Shown here in pieces: positions 47,434 through 56,247 of a stretch of DNA of 64,000 nt. The DNA is from Bacteroides sp. GTDB lineage: Bacteria; Bacteroidota; Bacteroidia; Bacteroidales; Muribaculaceae. Both the position numbers and the translations under genes were made by a program. A model generated the notes under the pieces. The model was not told the DNA's origin. It searched no databases and saw only the letters and a list, made by a program, of their open reading frames with translations. Numbering within the stretch: position 1 is the first letter of the stretch; each line of letters begins with the position of its first letter. Location of the stretch: contig JAAVCP010000013.1 in the NCBI GenBank assembly GCA_014802265.1, positions 1-64,000 on the forward strand, written 5' to 3'.

Positions 47434-50400
47434 ATGCTACCTTTTACACACCTTCACGTTCATTCACAATATAGTCTTCTTGACGGTAAAGCCTCAATCC
47501 CGGAACTTGTAGACAAGGCAATTGCCGATGGCATGCGCGGTATTGCCCTTACCGATCATGGAAATATGTATGGTATAAAGGAATTTTACAACTATGTCAA
47601 CAAAAAAAACTCCGGGAAGCCTGATGAGGAGAAATTCAAGCCTATTATTGGGTGCGAAATGTATGTTGCCAAAGGTAAAATGACTGAACATAAAGATAAA
47701 TCAGATAATGGTTATCATCTTATTGTGCTTGCAAAAAATAATAAGGGCTATCACAATCTTATAAAACTTGTAAGTAAGGCATTCACTGATGGTATGTATT
47801 ATAAACCACGTACCGACCGTGAACAGCTGGCACTACATCACGAAGGCCTAATTGTATGTTCAGCATGTCTTGGAGGAGAAGTGCCTCAATTTATATTAAA
47901 CGATGATCTGAAAGCAGCCGAAGAAAGAATCTTATGGTATAAGGAAACATTTGGTGAGGATTATTATCTGGAGTTACAGCGTCATCAGACATTCAAAGAG
48001 AATGCTAATTATGAAGCCTTTCCATTGCAACAGAAAGTAAATGAAGTATTAATTGAGATGGCGAAAAAACACAATATTAAAGTTGTAGCTACCAATGATG
48101 TGCATTTCACATATGAAGATGATGCTGAGGCTCATGACCGATTGATATGTGTTTCTCTTCAGAAACGCTTTAATGATCAACGTTTACATTATACAAAACA
48201 GGAATGGCTGAAATCTACTGAGGAAATGAATAAAATTTTCTCAGATATCCCTGAGGCATTGGAATCAACTAATGAGATTCTTGATAAAGTCGAATTTTAT
48301 TCTATTGATCATGGTCCTATAATGCCAAATTTTGAAATTCCGAAAGAATTTGGAACTGAAGAGGAATATCGCCAACGCTTTACAGAGGAAGATTTGTTTA
48401 ATGAGTTCACACAAGATGAAAATGGTAATGTTGTCCTTTCAAGAGAAGAGGCAAACAAGAAAATTAAAAGGCTTGGTGGATATGACAAGCTCTATCGTAT
48501 TAAGTTTGAAGCTGATTATCTTGAAAAATTGACCTGGGAAGGGGCCAAAGAACGCTATGGAGATCCTTTATCACCGGAGGTGACAGAGCGATTAAAGTTT
48601 GAACTCTATATAATGAAGACCATGGGTTTTCCAGGTTACTTCCTTATTGTGCAGGATTTCATCAATATGGCTAAGAAGAATCTTGGGGTTAGTGTCGGAC
48701 CAGGTCGTGGCTCTGCTGCCGGTAGTGCTGCAGCCTATTGCCTTGGAATCACTCAGATTGACCCGATTAAATATGACCTCCTGTTTGAGAGATTTCTTAA
48801 TCCCGATCGTATATCTTTACCTGACATTGATGTGGATTTTGATGATGACGGGCGATATGTGGTTTTGGATTACGTTACTAAAAAATATGGTGAGGAAAAA
48901 GTAGCCCATATAATCACCTATCAGACTATGGCAACAAAATCTGCCATAAAAGACGTTGCAAAAGTAATGGAACTCCCTCTCCCAGAATCAAACCGACTTG
49001 CAAGACTTGTTCCGGATAAACTCCCGGAGGTCAACGGAAAGACACCCAAAGTTAACTTTAAAAATTGTCTTGCTTACAATAAGGAATTCGAGGCTGAGAC
49101 CCATAATCCTAATCCTCTTGTGCGTGAGGTTATGAAATATGCCGGTCAGCTTGAGGGTAATGTGCGTGGCACAGGTGTCCATGCCTGTGGTGTAATTATT
49201 GGTCGTGATGATATCACTGATTGGGTACCTATTACTGTATCGACAGATGCAGATGGTTCTAAAGTAATTTCTACTCAATATGAAGGAAGTGTCATTGAGG
49301 AAACAGGATTGATTAAGATGGATTTCCTTGGACTAAAGACTCTTTCCATAATTAAAGAAGCTCTGGCGAATATAAAGCAAACTCGTGGTCAAGATCTGGA
49401 TATCGAACATATCCCACTTGACGATCCTGCCACATTCAAACTATATTGTGACGGGCGCACCACCTCTACCTTCCAATTTGAATCAACCGGTATGCAAAAT
49501 TCTTTACGTGATCTTCAACCTTCCAAATTTGAAGACCTCATTGCTATGAATGCGCTCTACAGACCGGGTCCGATGGACTATATTCCTTCATTTATTAAGC
49601 GTAAGCACGGAGAAGAGCCAATTGCCTATGATATACCTATAATGGAGAAATATCTTCAAGAGACGTATGGAATTACTGTTTATCAAGAGCAAGTCATGCT
49701 TCTGTCACGTCTTCTTGCTAACTTTACACGTGGCGAGAGCGATATGTTACGTAAGGCAATGGGTAAGAAGCAAATTGACAAGATGGCTAAACTCAAGGTC
49801 AAGTTTATGGAAGAAGGTCAGAAAAATGGTCATAAACCTGAGGTTCTTGAGAAGATTTGGGCTGACTGGGAAAAATTTGCCTCTTACGCATTCAATAAAA
49901 GTCATGCTACTTGTTACACATGGGTAGCTTATCAAACTGCCTACTTGAAGGCAAACTATCCAGCTGAATATATGGCTGGAGTCTTAAGTCGTAATCTTGG
50001 AGCCATCGATAAAATTAAAAAGATTATGGACGAATGTGTGCGAATGGGTATTGAGGTGAAAGGTCCTGATATCAATGAGTCCATTGAAAAATTCGGTGTC
50101 AATAAGAAAGGACAGATTCGTTTTGGGCTTGCAGCCGTAAAGGGTGTTGGTACTAATGCCGTAAGTGCTGTTATTGCAGAGCGTCAAGCTAATGGACCGT
50201 TCAAGGATATCTATGATTTTGTGGAGAGGGTCAATTTAAGTAGCTGCAACAGAGCAGCTATTGAAAATCTGGCTATGGCAGGGGCATTTGATTCAATGGG
50301 CTATCAGAGAGAAATCTTTGTAGAACCAATGATGGATTCTACTTATACTGATGTACTTGTAAAATACGGTCAGGTAATTCAAAACGAAAAGAATTCAATG

Positions 50401-51114
50401 CAGCCAAGTCTTTTTGGAGAGAGCAATACCGATGACGTTCCTAAACCTCCTATTCCACAAGCTACCCCATGGGATACTATGCGATTGCTCAATGAAGAGA
50501 AAAAGCTTGTCACAATTTATCTTTCGGCTCATCCTCTTGATCCTTACGAAATGGAATTAACATTTGGTTGTAATTGTTCTTGTGCTGACTTTGAAGATAA
50601 AAAGGAAGTTGGGGCTAAACTTACCATAGGTGGAATGATTACGGGTTTTGCTACGAAGACTACTCGTAATGGGAAACAGTTTGGTTTGATGACGGTAGAA
50701 GATAAAACCGGATCCATAGAATTTGCTTTGTTTGATAAGAATTATGAATTTTATAATTCAAAATTTAAACCTAATGACATTGTTCATATAAGTGTGAGTG
50801 TGACTCCTGGTAAATATGATCCCAGCAGACTTAATGTTAATATTGATGATATTCAGCCATTAAGTAATATCCAAGGAGTTAAGGCAAATGCTGTCTCAAT
50901 TTATCTTGATCAGAATTTTAAGACACAAGATTTCTTCAATCAACTGATAAAATTTCAATCAGGAGAAAGGCTTGGTGATCTTTTTATTGATATTTATAAT
51001 CCCGACAACAAGCAAATAATTAAGGTTCACTCTCGTAAAAAATTTTCTATCTCAAAATCATTGATTAATTTTTTTGAAGATTGGGGCGTGAAATACAATG
51101 TGATAACACTTTGA
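47434..51114 (+). CDS. dnaE: DNA polymerase III subunit alpha
   Basis: The replicative polymerase subunit, 1226 residues. The N-terminal PHP domain has THLHVHSQYSLLDG and ALTDHGNMYGIKEF. The catalytic palm has PGRGSAAGSAAAYCLGI and LPDIDVDFDDDGR with the catalytic Asp residues. Further blocks are GTGVHACGVIIGRDDI, FQFESTGMQNSLRDLQPS, YRPGPMDYIPSFIKRKHGEE and YQEQVMLLSRLLANFTRGES. The C-terminal part holds a helix-hairpin-helix and an OB domain (LTIGGMITGFATKTTRNGKQ). A TAATTTTG box at 47418-47425 lies 9 bp ahead of the ATG. Confidence 0.98.
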   Translation: MLPFTHLHVHSQYSLLDGKASIPELVDKAIADGMRGIALTDHGNMYGIKEFYNYVNKKNSGKPDEEKFKPIIGCEMYVAKGKMTEHKDKSDNGYHLIVLAKNNKGYHNLIKLVSKAFTDGMYYKPRTDREQLALHHEGLIVCSACLGGEVPQFILNDDLKAAEERILWYKETFGEDYYLELQRHQTFKENANYEAFPLQQKVNEVLIEMAKKHNIKVVATNDVHFTYEDDAEAHDRLICVSLQKRFNDQRLHYTKQEWLKSTEEMNKIFSDIPEALESTNEILDKVEFYSIDHGPIMPNFEIPKEFGTEEEYRQRFTEEDLFNEFTQDENGNVVLSREEANKKIKRLGGYDKLYRIKFEADYLEKLTWEGAKERYGDPLSPEVTERLKFELYIMKTMGFPGYFLIVQDFINMAKKNLGVSVGPGRGSAAGSAAAYCLGITQIDPIKYDLLFERFLNPDRISLPDIDVDFDDDGRYVVLDYVTKKYGEEKVAHIITYQTMATKSAIKDVAKVMELPLPESNRLARLVPDKLPEVNGKTPKVNFKNCLAYNKEFEAETHNPNPLVREVMKYAGQLEGNVRGTGVHACGVIIGRDDITDWVPITVSTDADGSKVISTQYEGSVIEETGLIKMDFLGLKTLSIIKEALANIKQTRGQDLDIEHIPLDDPATFKLYCDGRTTSTFQFESTGMQNSLRDLQPSKFEDLIAMNALYRPGPMDYIPSFIKRKHGEEPIAYDIPIMEKYLQETYGITVYQEQVMLLSRLLANFTRGESDMLRKAMGKKQIDKMAKLKVKFMEEGQKNGHKPEVLEKIWADWEKFASYAFNKSHATCYTWVAYQTAYLKANYPAEYMAGVLSRNLGAIDKIKKIMDECVRMGIEVKGPDINESIEKFGVNKKGQIRFGLAAVKGVGTNAVSAVIAERQANGPFKDIYDFVERVNLSSCNRAAIENLAMAGAFDSMGYQREIFVEPMMDSTYTDVLVKYGQVIQNEKNSMQPSLFGESNTDDVPKPPIPQATPWDTMRLLNEEKKLVTIYLSAHPLDPYEMELTFGCNCSCADFEDKKEVGAKLTIGGMITGFATKTTRNGKQFGLMTVEDKTGSIEFALFDKNYEFYNSKFKPNDIVHISVSVTPGKYDPSRLNVNIDDIQPLSNIQGVKANAVSIYLDQNFKTQDFFNQLIKFQSGERLGDLFIDIYNPDNKQIIKVHSRKKFSISKSLINFFEDWGVKYNVITL

Positions 51115-51135
51115 TTTCTAAGAATTAGGAATTAA

Positions 51136-51175
51136 ACAAATCTTAAGATTATAAATTTATAATCTTAAGATTTGT
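51136..51175. terminator. 40-bp perfect palindrome after dnaE
   Basis: Bases 51136-51175 form a perfect palindrome (half ACAAATCTTAAGATTATAAA) that would make a 17-bp stem or longer. It is 22 bp after the dnaE stop and is followed by a short T-rich stretch, so it probably ends dnaE transcription. Confidence 0.75.
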
Positions 51176-51238
51176 TAGTCTCATTTTTTATTCCTACTTT
51201 TGAGAAAAATTTTAATCATAAACTTTAAATTTATTCTT

Positions 51239-51553
51239 ATGGCACTTCAATTTACCGACCAGACAGCACGTGAAGCTATCGAGTCAGGAAAGCCCGTGGT
51301 TATAGACTTTTGGGCTACATGGTGCGGTCCCTGCATCAAACTGGGTCCCGTGGTAGAGGAACTTGCAGAAAAATACGCTGAGAAAGCAGTAATCGGCAAA
51401 CTCAACATCGATGAAAATGATGAAATTGCCGGTGAAAATCGAGTTCGTAATATTCCTACAGTTCTTTTCTTTAAAGATGGCGAACTCAAAGATCGCAGTG
51501 TTGGTCTTGTAAAGCTTTCTGATCTTGAAGAGAAACTGATAAAAATTCTCTGA
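51239..51553 (+). CDS. trxA: thioredoxin
   Basis: 104 residues, cytosolic. The active site is DFWATWCGPCIKLGPVVEEL (WCGPC), with VIGKLNIDENDEIAGENRVR and cis-Pro NIPTVLFFKDGELKD. I use the ATG at 51239 because it starts the conserved MALQFTDQTAREAIESG; the longer frame lacks conserved sequence. This is the more canonical of the two thioredoxins in the window. It lies downstream of dnaE but behind a strong palindrome, so it is probably expressed separately. Confidence 0.95.
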   Translation: MALQFTDQTAREAIESGKPVVIDFWATWCGPCIKLGPVVEELAEKYAEKAVIGKLNIDENDEIAGENRVRNIPTVLFFKDGELKDRSVGLVKLSDLEEKLIKIL

Positions 51554-51564
51554 TCTTAGTTTAA

Positions 51565-51628
51565 GATTCATCATTAAAAGATACCATATTGAATTTTAAT
51601 TCAATATGGTATCTTTTAATGATGAATC
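51565..51628. terminator. 31-bp near-perfect hairpin after trxA
   Basis: The arms 51565-51595 and 51598-51628 are exact complements with a 2-base loop (half GATTCATCATTAAAAGATAC...). It starts 11 bp after the trxA stop. Unusually long for a simple terminator; no T-run follows. Confidence 0.75.
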
Positions 51629-51927
51629 GTCATAAATGTTATTACCAAAGGAAATGGGAAAGTCCTTTAGGATTTCATCTAATATTCTATTCACTCTCTA
51701 AAATTTAAGAAACTTTCAAATAAAAGTTATCCATTTTTATAGGACAGGCAAACGAAATCAAGTCTTAGTAAATGAAAAATGAGTGAATATCTTAAAAAGT
51801 GATAAAATTATTTAAATACTATATTTATTCCATCTTAATTTAAATAAACTATATAACTTTGTATACCCTGTACCATAAATTTATAAATGCAGGATAATAT
51901 TATAGATTTAAAGATTCAGTCTTTATA
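51629..51927. other. AT-rich intergenic region before the CarboxypepD-like gene
   Basis: About 300 bp with no credible gene. A TAACTTTG -7-like box at 51854-51861 without a TTTG at the usual distance may drive the gene at 51928. Confidence 0.5.
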
Positions 51928-53232
51928 ATGAAATTTCTTAATTTTTTATTCTTATTTATAACTTTTTTTATATCCGATATTGAGGGACAAGTCCGGAATA
52001 TTATAATTGCGGATTCGTTAACTCATATGCCTTTAGTAAATGCTTCTATTTTTAATTGCAAAGGAAGTATAATTGGAACTACTGGACTAAATGGAGTAAT
52101 CCCAAAAATAAATTCCTCGGATTATCCGATTGCTGTCAGATATATGGGATTCAACGAAAAGATAATCTCTGATTGCTTAGAAGATACTGTTTTCCTTCAG
52201 GAGAATCCAATCGAGTTACCGGAGATAATTGTTGAATCAAGAAATCATAAAATTTTACATATATTAGCATATATAAGAGAATATTCCACACTTACTACTT
52301 ATACTGACACAGTATTCCTTTTTAGGGAAAAGCTGGTCGATTATATGCTTAATTCTGACAAAAGATCTTCTTTTAGAGGTTGGTCAACTCCACGTATTAT
52401 AAAAGTAAAATCATATTATCATTTCACAAATAATCAAGGATTAGATAGTGTCAGCGATGAAAGTAATCATCACTTCTCATGGTCTGATTGGTTGGGGATT
52501 GACTCATCAGAATGTTTGCCTACCAAACTCAGTAAAGTGGAGCGTGGTTCAGACACAATTATGGGTAAATATAGTCCTGCTGAAATATGGATTAAAAATG
52601 CAGACAGAGTCACGGTTGATGTAAATGTGTTAGCTGATATAAGAAGTAGAAAATGGGTCTCCAATTTTTCAGGTTTCTTTCAAAAAGATCTTGATTTTGA
52701 TTTATTTAAAATTAAATATAATTATGATAATGTACTTACAGATTCAGTATATCCAAAGGATCTGATAGGCTATTCATTTAATATAGCGTCACAAGGCAGA
52801 GGTCATAATATGTTCAGATTCAACAAAAAGGAAGAACCTTTTTTTGTCAATACATTAGCGGAAGTCTACATGCTTGATAAAGAGTATATCACAATTAAAG
52901 AAGCTAAAAAATGGGCTAAACAGAAATTTGACACTATAGAGTTGGATATTTATCAACCACATGATGTCCCAAAGATTAATCCTTCAATACTTACTCTTAT
53001 AGATAGGGTAAATAAGTTAGACAAGGGAGGGATAAGATTATCACTCGAACCGGATCAATATTTAGGTTCAATTGATGGACTTAACACTAACTATAGTTTC
53101 GGAAACAGACTATTGTTTATGTTGAAAGATCTTACTGGAATCTCCTTATATAAATCTCGTAAAAATTCTAAGAGAAAATGGAATAATTTTAGAGAAAAGC
53201 GTCGTGAAAAAAATAAAAGTATAACAGAATGA
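51928..53232 (+). CDS. secreted carboxypeptidase-regulatory-like domain protein, uncharacterised
   Basis: 434 residues with a signal peptide (FLNFLFLFITFFISDIEGQ). Residues 20-90 resemble the CarboxypepD_reg-like beta-sandwich often seen at the front of Bacteroidetes surface proteins: IADSLTHMPLVNASIFNCKG, then GTTGLNGVIP and YPIAVRYMGFNEKII. The following 340 residues, starting LPEIIVESRNHKILHILAYI, are conserved-looking but unfamiliar; they contain no plug or TonB-box I can see. The tail is strongly basic (KRKWNNFREKRREKNK). It stands alone. Likely periplasmic or surface-linked. Confidence 0.7.
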   Translation: MKFLNFLFLFITFFISDIEGQVRNIIIADSLTHMPLVNASIFNCKGSIIGTTGLNGVIPKINSSDYPIAVRYMGFNEKIISDCLEDTVFLQENPIELPEIIVESRNHKILHILAYIREYSTLTTYTDTVFLFREKLVDYMLNSDKRSSFRGWSTPRIIKVKSYYHFTNNQGLDSVSDESNHHFSWSDWLGIDSSECLPTKLSKVERGSDTIMGKYSPAEIWIKNADRVTVDVNVLADIRSRKWVSNFSGFFQKDLDFDLFKIKYNYDNVLTDSVYPKDLIGYSFNIASQGRGHNMFRFNKKEEPFFVNTLAEVYMLDKEYITIKEAKKWAKQKFDTIELDIYQPHDVPKINPSILTLIDRVNKLDKGGIRLSLEPDQYLGSIDGLNTNYSFGNRLLFMLKDLTGISLYKSRKNSKRKWNNFREKRREKNKSITE

Positions 53233-53393
53233 TAACATACAATAACTGAAATTAAAATATAAATTTATAATTTATCTACATAGCAAAACGAACTTTTTAA
53301 TATAGTTATTGGTTATTTTGACATAACAATCTTCTTTCATTTTGAAATTAGATTTAAGAATAAAATTACGAAATATTTTAAAGTTTGTGGATT

Positions 53394-53618
53394 ATGTTAG
53401 ATTTTGGATTTATTATTTTAATTATCGGGCTTACTATGCTCATTTGGCAAAAACTTAGTGCACGATCAGCAATGAAAGCTCTTACACCGCGATCAGTATT
53501 CTTAAGGACATCGGCTGAAGAAAATATTCGCTATGTGCGTAAACGGGGATCTATAGAAGCGTATGTAATTATAATTCTTGGTGCATTTATAATATTATTT
53601 ACCGGAGTAATGAATTAG
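53394..53618 (+). CDS. small membrane protein (74 aa), uncharacterised
   Basis: Two hydrophobic helices flank a charged middle: DFGFIILIIGLTMLIWQKLS at the start and AYVIIILGAFIILFTGVMN at the end, with TPRSVFLRTSAEENIRYVRK between. I use the ATG at 53394; a TTG three codons earlier is less likely. It has a protein-like codon pattern and its own hairpin downstream. Function unknown. Confidence 0.6.
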   Translation: MLDFGFIILIIGLTMLIWQKLSARSAMKALTPRSVFLRTSAEENIRYVRKRGSIEAYVIIILGAFIILFTGVMN

Positions 53619-53634
53619 TATACCGATTTTATTA

Positions 53635-53671
53635 AAATCCCACGGAAAGTTTCTCTCTTCTCGTGGGATTT
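53635..53671. terminator. bidirectional hairpin between the small membrane protein and the DUF5606 gene
   Basis: AAATCCCACG pairs with CGTGGGATTT around a 17-base loop. The flanking genes converge here. Confidence 0.7.
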
Positions 53672-53683
53672 ATTACCTTTAAT

Positions 53684-54130
53684 TCACTTTTCTGTTTTAT
53701 TTTCAGAGTTTTCCTCCGCAGTGTCTACTGATTCTTCTTGCTTTTCAGTAAATTTAGTCATGCCGGTTTCAAGAAGAAGATTATACCAGGTAAACAGCTT
53801 CTTGATATCATTGTCATAAACTCTTTCCTTATCGAAATCAGGAATTACTGCTTCAAATTCATTCCTAAGGTTACGGTCGGCAATCAATTGTTTTACATCA
53901 ATAGGTTTTCCCTCATTATGTGCATATACAAGGTCAAGAATTTCTCCGAGAGGTTTATCTCCTGAATCAGTATACATCGCGATATCTCCAAGTGACACCA
54001 CTTTATCCCGACTATGTGCCGGAAAACGTTTTTTACTTTTCAGATCTTCAACCAAAAGCATTCTATTGCCTTGTGACACGATTCGGAACAAACCGGGTTT
54101 ACCCGTTATTGCCAATATTTCTCTGAGCAT
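53684..54130 (-). CDS. DUF5606 domain-containing protein
   Basis: 148 residues. The start MLREILAITGKPGLFRIVSQ, then MLLVEDLKSKKRFPAHSRDK and VSLGDIAMYTD, is characteristic of DUF5606, a conserved Bacteroidetes family of unknown role. The C-terminal 30 residues are acidic and low complexity (Glu/Ser-rich). It follows coaE by about 50 bp on the same strand and may belong to the nusB-yajC-ybbR-coaE transcript. Confidence 0.85.
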   Translation of the reverse strand: MLREILAITGKPGLFRIVSQGNRMLLVEDLKSKKRFPAHSRDKVVSLGDIAMYTDSGDKPLGEILDLVYAHNEGKPIDVKQLIADRNLRNEFEAVIPDFDKERVYDNDIKKLFTWYNLLLETGMTKFTEKQEESVDTAEENSENKTEK

Positions 54131-54178
54131 ATTACTTTATTTTATATTAATTGATTACTTAAAATTTCGTATAGTCTG

Positions 54179-54823
54179 TTACAGATTAAAAGAATACTCC
54201 AGCTGACATTTTGTTGAATACAGAAGAGTTATAATCTTTTCAAGTATTTCTCTATAACCATCATTCTCAATAACAATGATTTTATCCTCAGGTAAGCCGA
54301 TCAGTTCATCTTTCTGCGCAAGCATTCTCTTCCTAACTTCTTGCTCTGAAAAATGGTTACGCTCCATGACCCTGAGCAATCTGATATTTTCAGGTGCATC
54401 AACAATCCAAATTTCATTACAAACTTTATATAAGCCACTTGTCGCCAAAATAGCAGACTCAATAAAAACTTTATCTGTTTTATTTTCTACAAACTGCTTA
54501 AAGTCGTTAGAGACAGCCTTGTGAACTATTGAATTTATTCTCATGCGCATATTATCATCACCAAAAATAATCTTTGAAACGTATATTCTATCAAGCATTC
54601 CATTGATTTGATAACATTTTTCACCAAGAATTTCAATAAGCTGTTGTTTTACTGATATGTCATTATTCATTAGCCATGCTGCTGCACTGTCGCAGTCATA
54701 TACAGAAAAACCATTACATCTCAAGATTCTTGATACAATACTTTTCCCAGAGCCTATATAACCGGTAATACCAATAATTTTAGGTATTGAACATTCAATA
54801 TCAAGTTTTTCCTGAAGGGTCAT
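54179..54823 (-). CDS. coaE: dephospho-CoA kinase
   Basis: Phosphorylates dephospho-CoA at the 3' hydroxyl, the last step of CoA synthesis. The 214-residue protein has the P-loop IGITGYIGSGKSIVSRIL, VYDCDSAAAWLM (substrate Asp), IVHKAVSNDF, VFIESAILATSGLYKVC and a lid region RNHFSEQEVRKRMLAQ. The first 14 residues are an extra leader before the P-loop strand. It is 10 bp downstream of the YbbR-like gene. Confidence 0.94.
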   Translation of the reverse strand: MTLQEKLDIECSIPKIIGITGYIGSGKSIVSRILRCNGFSVYDCDSAAAWLMNNDISVKQQLIEILGEKCYQINGMLDRIYVSKIIFGDDNMRMRINSIVHKAVSNDFKQFVENKTDKVFIESAILATSGLYKVCNEIWIVDAPENIRLLRVMERNHFSEQEVRKRMLAQKDELIGLPEDKIIVIENDGYREILEKIITLLYSTKCQLEYSFNL

Positions 54824-54833
54824 TGTTAAGCTT

Positions 54834-55814
54834 TTATTCTTTTACAATAGTATATTCAACACTATCACTTTTAAGCGAAAGATTGCAAAAACGTTCAGGA
54901 TAGCTGACTACATTTACACGCAGTCGATCGTTAGTAGATTTATTAATATCCTGATAATTTGCATGAATCTCAATGCTTGCATCATCATCATCACTTAATC
55001 GACTCATTGCGACATAATATTCCACGGGCACTTTGGAAGGGAATAAAAGCAGACTTTCCCCTTGAGGTACATTTACAGGAGTAATGGTAACCATGGATTG
55101 CTTTCTGACAAGAGGCTCAATAGGTATTGTCACTTTTACCGTAGACGGGATAATTCTGACATTATTAATTTTTTCAATGCTTACATCAACGGATGTAGTC
55201 TCAGAAATATCCCTCATCTCCACAAGATCAGTTGTCACACTGTGTATGTCTGTAGTTATACTCTTATCTCCATAAACATACACACTTGTTGGCACGGAAA
55301 CGATATTCCCTTCAAGAATACTCCCAGAAGAAGGAAAAATTTTAGCATTTACCACCACAGGTACACGCTTACCCTTATTAGTAGTATAATCCAAATGCAT
55401 ACTGTCAAGAGAGATGGAAGAAATTTGGGCAGTAGCGCCAAAAGTAGCTTTCATGGCTGCCATAATATCTTCTTTTGAAAATCGTAAAACCCCCTGGGCA
55501 GCATACTCCCGAAAATCAACTTGCATTGCAGGCTGGCGTAATAAACCACTTCTCCAAAGGTTAGTACCCTTATCCCTTACATTAACATGAATTTTTTCAG
55601 GAATATTATCAGATATGAATGTCACCGTATCCGGGACATTCATAATCTGGACTTTTACATTGAAATTCTCTTGTGCACTGTCATTAAGAGCCAAAATCAA
55701 CCAAAACAAAGCGCTTACAGCCACAAAGACCAGAAACACTACTGCATTATGAAATCTTGAACTTGATTTAAGCTCCTTCCACTTCGTACGTAATGTTTCT
55801 ATTTTTATGTCCAT
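54834..55814 (-). CDS. YbbR/CdaR-like domain protein
   Basis: 326 residues with one N-terminal membrane helix (AVVFLVFVAVSALFWLILAL) after a basic cytosolic tail, and an external part made of YbbR-like repeats (KVQIMNVPDTVTFISDNIPE, VPVVVNAKIFPSSGSILEG, SVYVYGDKSITTDIHSV). Conserved in Bacteroidetes between yajC and coaE. In Firmicutes CdaR modulates a diadenylate cyclase, but no cyclase lies next to this gene, so that role is not supported here. Confidence 0.85.
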   Translation of the reverse strand: MDIKIETLRTKWKELKSSSRFHNAVVFLVFVAVSALFWLILALNDSAQENFNVKVQIMNVPDTVTFISDNIPEKIHVNVRDKGTNLWRSGLLRQPAMQVDFREYAAQGVLRFSKEDIMAAMKATFGATAQISSISLDSMHLDYTTNKGKRVPVVVNAKIFPSSGSILEGNIVSVPTSVYVYGDKSITTDIHSVTTDLVEMRDISETTSVDVSIEKINNVRIIPSTVKVTIPIEPLVRKQSMVTITPVNVPQGESLLLFPSKVPVEYYVAMSRLSDDDDASIEIHANYQDINKSTNDRLRVNVVSYPERFCNLSLKSDSVEYTIVKE

Positions 55815-55856
55815 TTGTTTTAGTTGATATTTTATAAATGATGTAAGAGATAAATA

Positions 55857-56174
55857 TTATTTTCCCTGTTGAGGAATAGCTACAGGATAAACTGAAGCTT
55901 TATCTACTTTCACACTAACCTCCGGAGAAATTTCAACTATAATCGTATCCTCATGAATTTCACGGATTTTACCATGAATACCACCGGCAGTAACAACTTT
56001 GTCACCTTTTTGCATTGCGTCACGTGCCTTTTTAATTTCTTTTTGTTTTTTTGACTGAGGACGAATCATGAAAAAGTAGAAAATGGCAATCATTGCCACA
56101 ATCATGATTATACCACTCAGTCCACCTCCTTGAGCCTGCTCCTGAAGTAGAATCATTAAATTAAGGTATCCCAT
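55857..56174 (-). CDS. yajC: preprotein translocase accessory subunit YajC
   Basis: 105 residues with a single N-terminal membrane helix (GGLSGIIMIVAMIAIFYFFM) followed directly by IRPQSKKQKEIKKARD and a basic cytosolic domain with MQKGDKVVTAGGIHGKIREI and VDKASVYPVAI. This is the standard YajC layout, associated with SecDF-YidC. It sits between nusB and the YbbR-like gene, a common order in Bacteroidetes. Confidence 0.95.
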   Translation of the reverse strand: MGYLNLMILLQEQAQGGGLSGIIMIVAMIAIFYFFMIRPQSKKQKEIKKARDAMQKGDKVVTAGGIHGKIREIHEDTIIVEISPEVSVKVDKASVYPVAIPQQGK

Positions 56175-56247
56175 TTTATATTATTTTTTATATTTTAATT
56201 ACAAAGTTAATAACTTTCTTGATATCCAAAAATTATTAAAGTCAATC

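Noticed and set aside
55062..55478. 138-aa plus-strand frame over the YbbR-like gene
   Set aside because: Antisense to a conserved gene and without any domain pattern.
54834..55814. YbbR-like gene as part of a cyclic-di-AMP system
   Set aside because: No diadenylate cyclase gene lies beside it, so the link known from Firmicutes is not supported here.
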